This document shows, in pieces, positions 54,521 to 64,000 of a stretch of 64,000 nucleotides of DNA. The position numbers and the translations under genes were made by a program. The stretch covers positions 132,576,716 to 132,640,715 of the forward strand of contig NC_051068.1 in NCBI RefSeq assembly GCF_004664715.2. Reading direction: 5' to 3'. Under the pieces are notes generated by a model that did not search any database, was not told the DNA's origin, and saw only the letters and a program-made list of their open reading frames with translations. Source of the stretch: Peromyscus leucopus (lineage: Eukaryota > Chordata > Mammalia > Rodentia > Cricetidae). Position 1 is the first letter of the stretch. Each line of letters starts with the position of its first letter.

Positions 54521-54725
54521 GAGGGGCTGGAGAGAGACGACTCGGTGCTTGAAAGCACTGGCTGTTCTTATGGAGGACTTAGTTCCAGCACCCACATGGC
54601 AGTTCACAACCATGTGTAACTCTAATTCTAGGAAATCTGACCCCTTTTCTGGCCTCTTGGGGCAGCAGACACACATGTAATACACAACATACATGCAGAC
54701 AAAACGTTCACATACATAATTTTTT
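54521..54725 (+). mobile_element. B3 SINE
   Basis: 'ggggctggagagagacgactc', 'ggctgttcttatggaggactt', 'gcacccacatggcagttcaca', 'cttttctggcctcttggggca' and 'catgcagacaaaacgttcaca'. Moderately diverged. Confidence 0.9.
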
Positions 54726-54769
54726 TAAGTTCAAGTATCGAACATCTGAAAGTTCTCTCTCTGGTATTT

Positions 54770-55210
54770 TAAGTGCTAGATTAAGTCATGGGGCCTTGAT
54801 TCTGTCCTTGACTTTGCTTCTGAGGAGCTCTGGTTGTTCAGTTGGAGCTCCGGCTCACCCCTACCAGTCTGGGAAGCTCCATTCCTGTCTCTTTCTCTCT
54901 TCAAACGCTGCCTGCTCAGAGAGTCTCTGAACTAAGAAAGCCCAGGTCTGCATTCTTGGAGGCCGTTGCAGCCTCCTCCCCTGACGTCGCCAGCTGCCAA
55001 GTTCCGCCTAAGTGCTCAGCTTTTGACTTTTCTTGGGCAAAAATCCAGCTTGTCATCACCCCTCACCTACAGTCCGGTGTGTGACTTCTCTGGCCTTGAT
55101 CTCTGAGACTGGGGAACCTGCCCGGGAGTTGCTTTGCTCAATATACCTGTTGTTGTTACACTTTTCCAGTTCAGCTTGATCTGGATTACTGTGTCAGCAG
55201 AGAAATTTAT
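54770..55210 (+). mobile_element. LTR-like element
   Basis: 'gagttgctttgctcaatatac', 'ctgttgttgttacacttttcc' and 'agttcagcttgatctggatta' near the right end look like the R-U5 end of a rodent LTR, and a CT-rich block lies 250 bp upstream. No clear AATAAA (the site reads aatata), no matched ends or target duplication. Confidence 0.45.
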
Positions 55211-56044
55211 TACAGGGGCAGAAAACCTATGACTGCTAACTTTGGGGAAGTCAATGCACTCTTCCAATATTTAATGATATCTGCCTTCAAATGAATCCAG
55301 GGATCAATAGAAACAATAGCTATAAAAACGCCTTTGAAAAGTTCATAAAATATCATAGAGATGTCAGGTGTTAGAGAATGTAGATTTATTTCAACAAATA
55401 AATATTAGTGGAACACCAGGTATGTGGCAGGTGCTCTGCCAGGTGTGGAAGCTAGTGGGGAAAAGGAGGAAATGTCATCAACAGTGTCAACTTCCTACAC
55501 ACTTGCAGACATATCCTTTGATATTGAGTCTGTTTGCAGTGGCATCCATGCAGGAGGCCAAGTGCCCTCTCTCATGTGTAATAGGGAAAGGAGTTCATCA
55601 CATATTCCCTGTCCCTAATCCTTCCGCATCCTGTAAGGACACCAGGAAGGCAGGGAAAGACCCTCACGGTGCCTAATGATTCAGGACAAATGAAAGTCAG
55701 TGTGCCCATTGTTTCTCAGCACCAGCCCTCGGGGTTACAGTAAGCCATACTGTGGCCATGACAGGATGCTGGCCTGATGTTGAGATGAGTGTTTTTCTAA
55801 GCATATCTAAGCACATCATGAAGACCTTTTTGATTCCCTCTGCCTTCCAAATCAGAAGGAAAGATACCGTGAACAAGAGAGGCAGCCGGGCCAAAGTCAC
55901 CGTCGTACGATCCAATGTCCAAAGAACGAAGCACTCCTGCCTGAGAGACTGGGCTGTCCAGGAGAAGGGTGCCTGTGTATCAACAGAGATTCAGCCGTGC
56001 ATTCAGAAACGCTCTTAAGACACTAAAGGGGTGTTCTTTTAAAT
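55211..56044. other. Intergenic; L2-type remnant near 55.4 kb
   Basis: About 830 bp. 55385-55450 'ttatttcaacaaataaatatt' and 'aggtatgtggcaggtgctctg' resemble the old 'attgagcacctactatgtgccaggc' repeat. Frames of 64-102 codons have no known domain. Confidence 0.4.
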
Positions 56045-56270
56045 GTGGCACAGTCTGGATTCACATCTTAGCTCCGCCTCTACTACTCATGGGACTTCAA
56101 GCAGATAACAAAAGCTCGATACACCCCACCTAGCAACTCATCGTCAACTATAGGATGAGACCAAGAGTTTCCCATAAAAGTGTGCTGGGGATTCAATGAT
56201 GTCACAAACAGGAGTTTCCAGCATTATGCCTGGCATCTGCTAACTGGATAATGAGTAATAATACATTAAG
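56045..56270 (+). mobile_element. MIR SINE, nearly full length
   Basis: 'acagtctggattcacatctta', 'gctccgcctctactactcatg', 'ggacttcaagcagataacaaa', 'gtgctggggattcaatgatgt' and 'ttatgcctggcatctgctaac' give the MIR order from core to tail. Old but clear. Confidence 0.75.
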
Positions 56271-58029
56271 ATGTCACAGTTATTCCTGCGTTCGGAGCAC
56301 CACCCTACGTGTCTTGATTTTTAACTCCTGCATTAGGCAGGTAAACAACTCGGTTTATATGATAAGATAGGTCCACAAAGCTGTAGTGTGGGGACAAGGG
56401 TTTGGGGACAAAGGGTGAATCGATTGCTAGAAGATGTGATGCCTTCTCTGAGCTTCTGCAAATACGGAGGATTTCATCAGGAGAGGACAGACTGGGCCAG
56501 ACATTCCAGGCTGAGGGAATATCGAAGGAGAGACAGGAGTGAGACTGCAGGGTGAGGCCCCCCTGTAATCTGGGCTTTCTTCTTCCTTCTGGGCTCAGCA
56601 AACAGCCCGGGGCGCTGGGCTGATAGGAAGATGAAGTGTGTGGGACACAGACTGGAGTGCACCCCTCAGTCATCCGATGCATAGGATACCTCGCCTCCCT
56701 CGTGGGGAGGGCAGATTTGCTAATCACCCAGCAAGGAACACAGTGACAAAGAACTTGCTTTGGAAACCTGGGCCAGCCTTCCCAAAAGCCTCAGGGAAAC
56801 CCGACATCGCCTGGCAGCTTGGCTGAGGAGGTGGCCCGGCCGCTGAAGCAGCGCCAGCAAGCCGCCCATCCAGCTTTTCACCGCAAATCCCGGTTTCCTT
56901 TGGACGCCAGCCATCTGCACAAGTCACACACAAGACTTAGCTCCAGAAGCAAAGTCACACAGACGGTAGCACCCACAAGAACTTCCGAGCACCAGCCTTC
57001 GCCTCCACGGCTGGCAAGGGGGGGTGGGGAGGAAGATTGCCAGCTCTGCGGAAACTCTAGATGCCTTGTGTGTGTTTATACGTGTCGGGCAAGGGCATTC
57101 CAGCGATGTCGTCATCTCGTCGCCACAACAGTGTAATCGGGGGACTGAAGCGTTTAACCGTACTGGTGTCCCCTGCATTTTCTTATTTCATCCAGGAAAC
57201 CAAGCTTTGTGTTTCTCATCGGGAGCTTTGATGAAGTTGAGAGCAGATGTTAGTCCCAGAGCGATAGAAGCCAGAGGCGTGGGCAGGAAGAGAGGCTTTA
57301 AGGGGCAGTGAGTTAGGAAATGGACTTCTGCAAACCGGCTCCGTGCTCAGCAAGCAGCCCTGGAGGGGACACGGACACGGAGGGAGGGCTGCTACCAGCC
57401 GCCGGGGCCAGCGGGTGACTAGGCTAACCAGGCCGTCCCTATAGACGGCTCGGCACTCAACCAGGCTCTCAATGACTTAGCACACACAACTCCGGGTCAA
57501 GACAGTCCTTCAGATGACTGAGCTGGAATTTCCTCCTAGACAAATAACACAGGGACGAAATGAGAGCTCTTTGCCAGTAAAAGCAGCCTTCCCGCTCACT
57601 CCCAGAGTAGAGAGCTTGGGCCTGTGTCGCCTGAGGAAATCATAATGGCATCCCCTGAGGTAGTCACCTGGCTTCGACACCTCTCCTTCTCCTCAAGATC
57701 CACCTCGGTGCCCTCATTGCTTCTAAATTCCTAAGTTCAAGTCCCAACGATGGGGTGCAAAGCGCAGCCCGTGTGAAGGTGTACTTACACACTCCAAAGG
57801 AAGTACATGATTTTCCCAGCCTACACGGACAGGATTCTAGAGACTGTGTTTGCGAAGGGACCTTAAGAATTCGGGATGAAGTTAGACGCGGCCCAGTTGG
57901 CTGCCCTGGTCCGCTAAGCTGAGGTTCTCGGAGCCCTGGCTTGGTGAGACAGAAAAGGCTCCAGCAGGACACTCTGACAAAACATGCACCAAAAAAGAAA
58001 GGTAGTTTTGATGTCAGAACTCTGCTTTT
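56271..58029. other. Repeat-poor, GC-richer stretch, nothing recognised
   Basis: About 1.8 kb with no recognised young repeat and more CpG than neighbouring sequence (notably 56820-57130). Frames of 95-140 codons overlap on both strands; none has a domain or a paired splice site that I trust. This is the best candidate in the window for an unrecognised exon or regulatory island, but I cannot support either. Confidence 0.4.
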
Positions 58030-58240
58030 CGTTACTTTTTTTTTTCTTTCTTTTTTGTTTCAGTACTGGGCTTGTCCCTCTGGCCTCCCGCATGCTAGGC
58101 AAGCTTTGCACCCCTAAGCTACAGTCTAGCCTTCCTAAATCTTCTGTTTGCGAGCAACGGTCTCATTAAGTTATCTGGAATGGTGCTGAACTCACTCTGT
58201 AGCCCAGGCAGGCCTTGACTGTGGGATTTCCCTGCAGGAG
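58030..58240 (-). mobile_element. ID/B1-derived SINE remnants, antisense
   Basis: T-rich start, 'cagtactgggcttgtccctct', 'cccgcatgctaggcaagcttt', 'cacccctaagctacagtctag' (antisense ID), then 'ctgaactcactctgtagccca' and 'ggcaggccttgactgtgggat' (antisense B1). Confidence 0.6.
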
Positions 58241-58574
58241 GAGGCAGTACGGCATCCCTGGGGGGCGGGGGTGGGGCCGCAGAGGGTAGGGGGGCCGTGG
58301 AAGGTGAGCAGGGAGCAGGGCAGGGACTCCTGATGCAGAACAGACAGACAGATCTCAGCGAATGACGTGGATCCTCTAACTTCGGCCAGGTTATGACGCC
58401 GCTGGAGCCGGTGTTCAAGATTCGGTTTCATTGCAAGTCAGCCACGGGCCCTGGTACCCCTGTGTCATGTGACTCTCGAGCCAGCAACAGTTCCTGCCTT
58501 AAGCATTCAGTGGGTGGAATAATTATACATTCACGTGAGAGAAGGAGGACAAGGAGGAAGCCCTCACCCCACAC
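58241..58574. other. Intergenic sequence, nothing recognised
   Basis: About 330 bp, GC-rich at its start (58258-58320), with no exon recognised. Confidence 0.45.
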
Positions 58575-59152
58575 CACACACAATTCCAGATGGATCACAA
58601 CCACATTTTAATTGTAAAACTATAAAACTTCTAGAAAAAAAAAATAGGCTCTATCACCCTGGGTTGTGTAAATATTTGTTAGACATGACACCAAAAGGTA
58701 CTATGTATAAGTTTCTAAGAATTATATTGGGCTGTATCAAAATCAAGTTTCATTCTTCCAAAGGAGCCATTAAGAAAATTAAAAGGTATATTACACATTT
58801 AAAAAAAAAAAAAGATTCACTTTAAAGAAATGGTAAATGTTTGAGTGGATAAATATTGTTAACCAGATTTAAACATTATACAATATATATATATATACAT
58901 GTATATAATACATATTATATATAATATATATTGTATCAATATATAATATATGTGTATTAAAACAAATACAAGATTTCCCCATTAACATGTATAACTTTTA
59001 TGTTTGATATATCACTTAAAATAAACTTAGAAAGAAAAGTTAAAAGACCTCCACAACCTAAGGGAAGGTGTTTGTAAATCACTTATTCAATAAATGACTC
59101 ATCAGAAAATTTCCACAACATAATAGGAACAACCCAACAAAAAGGAACAAAC
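58575..59152 (+). mobile_element. Old L1 fragments, sense
   Basis: 'cacaattccagatggatcaca', 'actataaaacttctagaaaa', 'gacatgacaccaaaaggtact', 'ccaaaggagccattaagaaaa' are ORF2 words. A piece of L1 3' UTR-like sequence follows ('gaaatggtaaatgtttgagtg', 'ggataaatattgttaacca'), then more ORF2-like sequence. The order is scrambled, so more than one old insertion is likely. Includes an (AT)n-rich tract (58883-58960). Confidence 0.6.
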
Positions 59153-59190
59153 AGGAGCTGGAGAGATGACTCAGCAGTTAGGAGCATTAC
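59153..59190 (+). mobile_element. B3 SINE, 5' part (split by B1)
   Basis: 'aggagctggagagatgactca', 'gcagttaggagcattact' is the B3 head. It stops at 'agcattact', where a B1 starts. Confidence 0.85.
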
Positions 59191-59301
59191 TGGGACTCAC
59201 ATTAATCCCAGCACTGGGAGGCAGAGGCAGGCAGATCTCTGTGAGTTCAAGGCCAGCCTGGTCTACAGGGTGAGTTTCCAGGATAGAAACCCTGTCTTTA
59301 A
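59191..59301 (+). mobile_element. B1 SINE inside B3
   Basis: 'gggactcacattaatcccagc', 'actgggaggcagaggcaggca', 'gatctctgtgagttcaaggcc' and 'agcctggtctacagggtgagt' and 'agaaaccctgtctttaaaaa'. Nearly exact target duplication agcattact / agcatttact. Confidence 0.9.
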
Positions 59302-59440
59302 AAAAAAAAAAAAGGAAGGAGGGAGGGAGGGAGGGAGGGAGGAGGGAGGGAGGGAGGGAGGAGGGAGGGAGGAGGAAGAAGGAAGGAAGGAAGGAAGGAA
59401 GGAAGGAAGGAAGGAAGGAAGGAAGGAAGGAAGGAAGGAA
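59302..59440 (+). repeat. (GGGA)n then (GGAA)n array grown from a B1 tail
   Basis: A-tail (59299-59313), then GGGA/GGA units, then GGAA units to about 59440. Pro/Ser/Phe and Gly/Glu/Arg/Lys repeat frames through it are artefacts. Confidence 0.95.
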
Positions 59441-59640
59441 AGCATTTACTGATTTTGCAGAGGTCCTGAGTTCTGTTCCCAGCACCCATGTCTGGACTTG
59501 TTTCACAAATGTCTGAAACTCCAATTCCAGAGAATCTGGTGCCCTCTTTTGGTCTCTGTGGGTACTGCATGTATGTGCTGCACATACATATATGTAGGTA
59601 AAATGCTTATACATATAAAATAAAACTAAATCTTTTTAAA
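59441..59640 (+). mobile_element. B3 SINE, 3' part
   Basis: 'agcatttactgattttgcaga', 'ggtcctgagttctgttcccag', 'ctccaattccagagaatctgg', 'gccctcttttggtctctgtgg' and 'aaaataaaactaaatc'. Continues the B3 begun at 59153. Confidence 0.9.
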
Positions 59641-59667
59641 TTAAATTAAATTTTAAAGTAAGGGGGC

Positions 59668-59835
59668 ATGAGGGCTGGAAAGATGGCTAAGAGGTTAAGA
59701 GTACTGGCTGTTCTTCCAGAGGTCCTGAGTTCAATTCCCAGCAACCACATGGTATCTCACAACCATCTGTAATGAGATCTGGTGCCTCTTCTGGCATATA
59801 GGCAGAACTCTGTATGCATAATAAATAAATCTAGA
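59668..59835 (+). mobile_element. B2 SINE
   Basis: 'gagggctggaaagatggctaa', 'gaggttaagagtactggctgt', 'tcttccagaggtcctgagttc', 'aaccacatggtatctcacaac' and 'tgcataataaataaatc'. Compact, with a B2-type 3' end. Confidence 0.92.
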
Positions 59836-59841
59836 AAGGGG

Positions 59842-59960
59842 GGATGAATCTGATCAAAATACACTTTTATGAAATTCTCAAAAAACTAATAAGAAAATGA
59901 GAAAAAATAAAGTATGCCAGTTCTTAAAAAAAAAAAAAAAAAGATGTGAAATACCCAAAG
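59842..59960 (+). mobile_element. L1 3' end fragment
   Basis: 'gatgaatctgatcaaaataca' and 'ttttatgaaattctcaaaaaa' match the terminal words of a rodent L1 3' UTR, followed by A-rich sequence. Confidence 0.6.
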
Positions 59961-60321
59961 ATTTAATTATATATATGTTTAAAAAAAATAAAAACAAAAC
60001 TGAGTTTATCCTTCAGGACTTAAGTTTTAGTGCTATATGCAGACCTCTTCTATCAGCTTGAACTTTCCAACACGTAAATTATTTCTTCTATTTCGAGAAT
60101 TGGGACCAAAGCCACTTGAGTAGGACAGAGGTCTCTGTGGTGTGCCCTTGACTCCCTCACCTTTAAATCCACTGCTGTTTTGTGATTATTCCATTTGGCT
60201 CAGACGGGGCAGAATGTAAGAATCCACAGGAAGCTTGGGAGAGACAGTATTCTATCTGGCATATCATCTTACTTGAATCCGAGATCACTGGGCTTCGAAG
60301 ACTGGAGATTGAGTGGCAAGT

Positions 60322-60683
60322 TGATGAGGAATGTCTTTCTGTACACTGTGAATGTGTGTTGCTTTGATTGGTTGAGAAATAAAGCCATTTGGCCTATGGC
60401 AAGACAGCTTAGAGGCAAGCGGGTAATTCAAAGGGAGAGACAGGAAGAAGGCAGAGAGAGACACCAGCCACCACCAAAGGAACAACATGCCAGCAGACAG
60501 GTAAGCCATGGCCATGTGGCAACTTATAGATTAATAGAAATGGGTTAATTTAAGTTATAAGAGCTAGCTAGCAAGAAGCCTGCCATGTGCCATGCAATTC
60601 ATAATTGATCTCAGCCTCTGTGTATTTATTTGGATCTGAGCAGCTTTGGGACCAGGCAGGACATAGAAAAACTTCCAACTACA
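60322..60683 (+). mobile_element. Solo LTR, family A, copy 4
   Basis: 362 bp from TGATGAGGAATGTC to CAACTACA, flanked by exact GCAAGT (60316-60321 and 60684-60689). It contains 'ctttctgtacactgtgaatg', 'attggttgagaaataaagcca', 'gaaatgggttaatttaagtta', 'agctagctagcaagaagcctg' and 'ctcagcctctgtgtatttatt'. No internal sequence. Nearest in words to copy 1 at 2958. Confidence 0.92.
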
Positions 60684-60961
60684 GCAAGTCTTTTCATTTC
60701 TATTTGGGTCTCATGCCCATGAATTAATTAATTAAATGAAGCTTGTGGCCACCATGCCCACCCCTACCTCCACCCCCACTCCTGAGCCCATTCTGTAATC
60801 CTTCTATATCCAGGGCAGAGCCATGGAATCTCAGGTACACATAGGCTAGTCATTGATATATTTTAAGCTTGTTTATTCTTCTTATTTAAAGGCTACCCAG
60901 TTATTCCCCAGTAAGGAGAGTATCTGACACTGGGTTCCAAATTATTAATCAAAATGTCTCT

Positions 60962-61112
60962 GAGACCAGCTGGTGGTAGAGCACCTTTAATCCCAGCATT
61001 CAGGAGGCAGGGGCAGGTGGACCTCTGTGAGTTCCAGGACAGCCAGAACTATGCAGTGAAACCTTGTCTCAAAAAACAAAAACAAACAAACCAACAAACA
61101 AACAAAAACCAT
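60962..61112 (+). mobile_element. B1 SINE
   Basis: 'ccagctggtggtagagcacct', 'ttaatcccagcattcaggagg', 'ctctgtgagttccaggacagc' and 'gtgaaaccttgtctcaaaaaa', then an A-rich tail with AAAC units. Confidence 0.9.
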
Positions 61113-64000
61113 TCTGAGTGGCTGAAATATTTTCTTCCAGGAGAAATTTACAAGACCCAAGAGAGCCATAGAATGATATAAAAGCAGAAGAGGAAGCCAT
61201 CTGTCTGACTCAGACATCATTACTGTTAATCTGTTATAATGCACATGGAAACCAGGATTCTCTAGGCTAGCATTTTGTATCTTGGTCAATTTTTGTATAT
61301 TGACTATCCATTTGAATACTCTGGAAAAAGAGTAGGGAGTCAATTCCAGCTGCATTTCCTGAGGAAACTGTGTATCTAAAAAGTAAACAATTGTAAACTG
61401 AAGCCCCAGAAAATGAAATAGTGCACACTTTCTTCCCAAGAACATCCCATTCATTAGCCCCAACATCTCACTTCACAGACTCCACACACAATCCACAGGG
61501 TCCGCCACACACGAAGAGCAAAGATCTGTAGTATCTTGTGGTTTGGGTTTTTGTAAAGCCAGGAGTGATGTTCTCTCCACTCCACTCCGTGCATCTAAAT
61601 TTCTGAGTCATTACCTAGGAAATAAAAGGAGATTCCATCTTTGGGTTTTCTAATAAATTAGGTTGTGTGTACCACAGACGAGGATGTTCAAATTATGAAA
61701 ACAAAGTAACAAAAACAAAAACCTAAACCTTCCAAAGAAGGGCTCAGAGTGATTGTCTGTGGGAAGCATCATCTTGCCAAATAGTTATTACTCATGAGGC
61801 TGACGGTGGCCCTCATTCTTTCTAGAAATAGACCTTTCCATGAAAAAGCACAATGTGTTGTTGCTTTATGAGGTAAAGCTACAAAGGAAATTATTTTTGT
61901 CCTCTTAGGCAGTTTTTTTTTAGCCCCACATGAAACCAAATAGTTCATGGGGGGAAAAAGGGGAACCCAAACATCCGGAAACTGATGACGTTTCTCTTCC
62001 TCTGGATTACATTTCTGAAAGACCTTTTCCTATTACATAAAACTATATTCTGTAACCAAGGGTGCCCAGTAATGAGTGTCCCTGTTTGTAGAAACTAGGG
62101 ACCATTTTGAAGTTTCCAAACCAGACTACAAATAAAGGAAGACGGAGATCACACCGCCCGATGGATAGACAGTCCACTTCAGAACACACGTCTTTTTGTA
62201 CTCATATTTGTCCGAGGATCTGCGCTGGAAGGCAGTGAAGTGTAGCAAGAGAACCTGAGCTGCAAGAGGACAGCTCCGAGTAAACTCCCTCGGTCTAGCT
62301 GTATCACTTCCGGAAAGCGTGACCTGGAGCCAGACAAGGCAGCCCTTATCTGCTCCAGCCCTTCCCCTGCCTAGTGGAGCAATGATATGCTCTGCTTCCA
62401 GATAGCAGGGTTAAATGAGGTGTGAGCCCAGAGTTTAAGGCATGGTCTGCCCTGCTAGGCATTAACAACAGAAACACATAGTTTCGCCTGCTGACCTGGC
62501 CGGATATCAGGACCTTTTAGACACAGACAGCATTGGAGAATACATCTGAGTGATTGTGAACTTATGCATCAATTAATTTTCTACCCAAGGTATTCCTTAG
62601 GCAGCGATCCATAAGCTTCATTTTCTTTTTCAGAATACAAGCTGAAATGCCACAGTGTTGTAATAGTAAAGTGTTTATAATTTAAAGCCTATTTCTATGT
62701 CAGTCTCAGATCTTTCCTTTCTATCTCTTTTTTCTAATGATTGCCTGCTGAAATCCCTTTAGGCCTTTAGCCTAGCTACCTGAGCTTTCTTCACACTCAT
62801 GACACGTGGATGATCCTAAGAGATAAAGTCCCACCCACCGTGGTCCACTTCCGGCACATAGACTCCACATGGATGGAAAGAAGCTGGAGAAAAAGTCAAA
62901 AAGACCATGAAGTGAAATTTTCTGAGCACATGTTCTTAAGCTTTAAAGAGTGATTCCATCCCATTAGACTTAGAAGCCCAGCAGTTCTAAGTTACTAGAA
63001 AGCCCAGAAGTAGAGAGGCCACTCAGGTAGCTTCCTGGGGATGCTATTTATCCACCTAGTCCCAAGAAACAGTCGCTTTTCCTTTCAATCACACCTGGAG
63101 AAGCAGCATGGAGCTTCCCAGAGTCCTCATCCTGCCCCAGTCACAGGAAAATGAAAGAGGAGGGGAGAAGGCCGAGAAAAACTATGAAGGTGAAGCAAGG
63201 GCCCAGAGAGGTGTCTGTTGTTCTTGAAGCGGCTCTTCTGTCAGATGAGACAACCACCAAAGGAAAGACAAGCTGTGCCATGAGCTGAGAGTATGGGGTG
63301 CCCACAGTCCTGCACGAGCCTGCTGCCTCCCAGGCAGTTATTTGGACTGCATCATGACTCCTGACACACATCCCTTCCCATCAAGAAGAACAAAAACATC
63401 CCCAGTTCTGAACAAGGTCTGTGATCCCGTGGTCCCAAGGACTGTCACTGAGAAATTCCCAACATTGCATCTCTATTTTAGGGACAACACTCATGGCTTA
63501 TGGGATGCGTTTTCAGATGACCAGTAAGACTTTTTCAAGATTTGCATAATGTGAAGTCCAACACAGGCAAATAACTTTCAGGGAGTTTCATTTGACAAGA
63601 ACTTTAGGGCTTTCATCCACAGCGTTGTTCGGAACTGTACACCAAAACTCATTATACATTTTGTGCAAACTCCTCCAAATGTCATGTTTTTCCAACTGTC
63701 TTGGGCTATGGCCCCCACTTCCTGACTCTGTGAACAGGATGTGACCCAACAGGATATAAAATTCCCTTGTTTTCTGCTCTGAAAGACTGATGTCTGAGTT
63801 TGAGGACTGGATTGTTGACCTCTGTCTGGTGAGCACAGACGACAAGAGGAAAATCCAACGACTTGGGCCAAAAAGCCTCTGCCAAGGCTAGACTTCCCCT
63901 TCCTTCTGACGTGAGTGGTCGTGTCCTTCCCTCTGATAGGTCCGTTCAGTGAGGGGTGGAGCCTCATAGCAGATCTGTCCTTCACCTCTGCCCAGTGAGC
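61113..64000. other. Repeat-poor end of window, nothing recognised
   Basis: About 2.9 kb with no SINE, L1 or LTR that I can recognise, and no convincing exon. The longest frames (135 and 85 codons, 63578-63985, minus) overlap in two phases and show no domain. I cannot tell whether this is unique intergenic sequence, an intron or conserved non-coding sequence. Confidence 0.5.

Noticed and set aside
59171..59614. 147-codon antisense frame and its neighbours
   Set aside because: They read through B3, B1 and a GGAA microsatellite.

Overview
This window is mammalian nuclear DNA from a muroid rodent, most likely a cricetid (hamster, vole or deer-mouse group). The evidence is the repeat content. 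It has tRNA-derived B2/B3, ID and B4 SINEs, 7SL-derived B1 SINEs (the copies at 20100 and 46262 have the form I associate with cricetids), a rodent L1 3' UTR with its run of 'gagctggccctg'-like words, and several solo LTRs with 6-bp target duplications. The species call is inference; the muroid call is firm. I found no supportable protein-coding exon, rRNA, tRNA gene or CRISPR array. The long open frames are by-products of repeats: a CTG/CCTG array, a 100-base G run, and GA, CA and GGAA microsatellites.

Layout. 1-9.9 kb: the end of a possible LTR, a solo LTR (family A), old MIR/L2 copies, and an L1 3' end inserted in a DNA transposon-like repeat. 10-13.6 kb: a SINE split by a URR1-like transposon that itself holds a 525-bp CTG/CCTG tandem array; a second transposon-like repeat (R2) with a 30-bp duplication carrying two perfect TGACGTCA sites; B3 and B1. 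15.5-18.2 kb: an old antisense L1, then an antisense LTR with strong inverted repeats. 19-24.4 kb: B4 SINEs, a URR1-like copy split by B1, an old L1 split by B1, and a family A LTR. 25.3-29.5 kb: LTR family B (+), R2, MIR, and family A in minus orientation. 29.7-36.5 kb: B3, MLT1, MIR, B1, LTR family B (-), then two back-to-back divergent class-I-like LTRs. 37-43 kb: a URR1-like copy with 100 consecutive G, two more URR1-like copies, and several B3, B1 and R2 copies. 44.4-46.5 kb: a 5'-inverted L1 with a young B1 in it. 48-55.2 kb: LTR-like ends, B3, R2 and an old L1. 56-64 kb: MIR, an old L1 with nested B3/B1/B2, a family A LTR, B1, then about 2.9 kb in which I recognise nothing.

No genes act together here. 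The biology is the history of insertions: nested elements, solo LTRs with intact target duplications, an L1 twin-priming inversion, and simple repeats that grew out of transposon sequence. Family names (URR1, MLT1, MIR, L2, B1-B4) come from memory of consensus sequences, not a search. LTR A, B and R2 are labels I made for this window.
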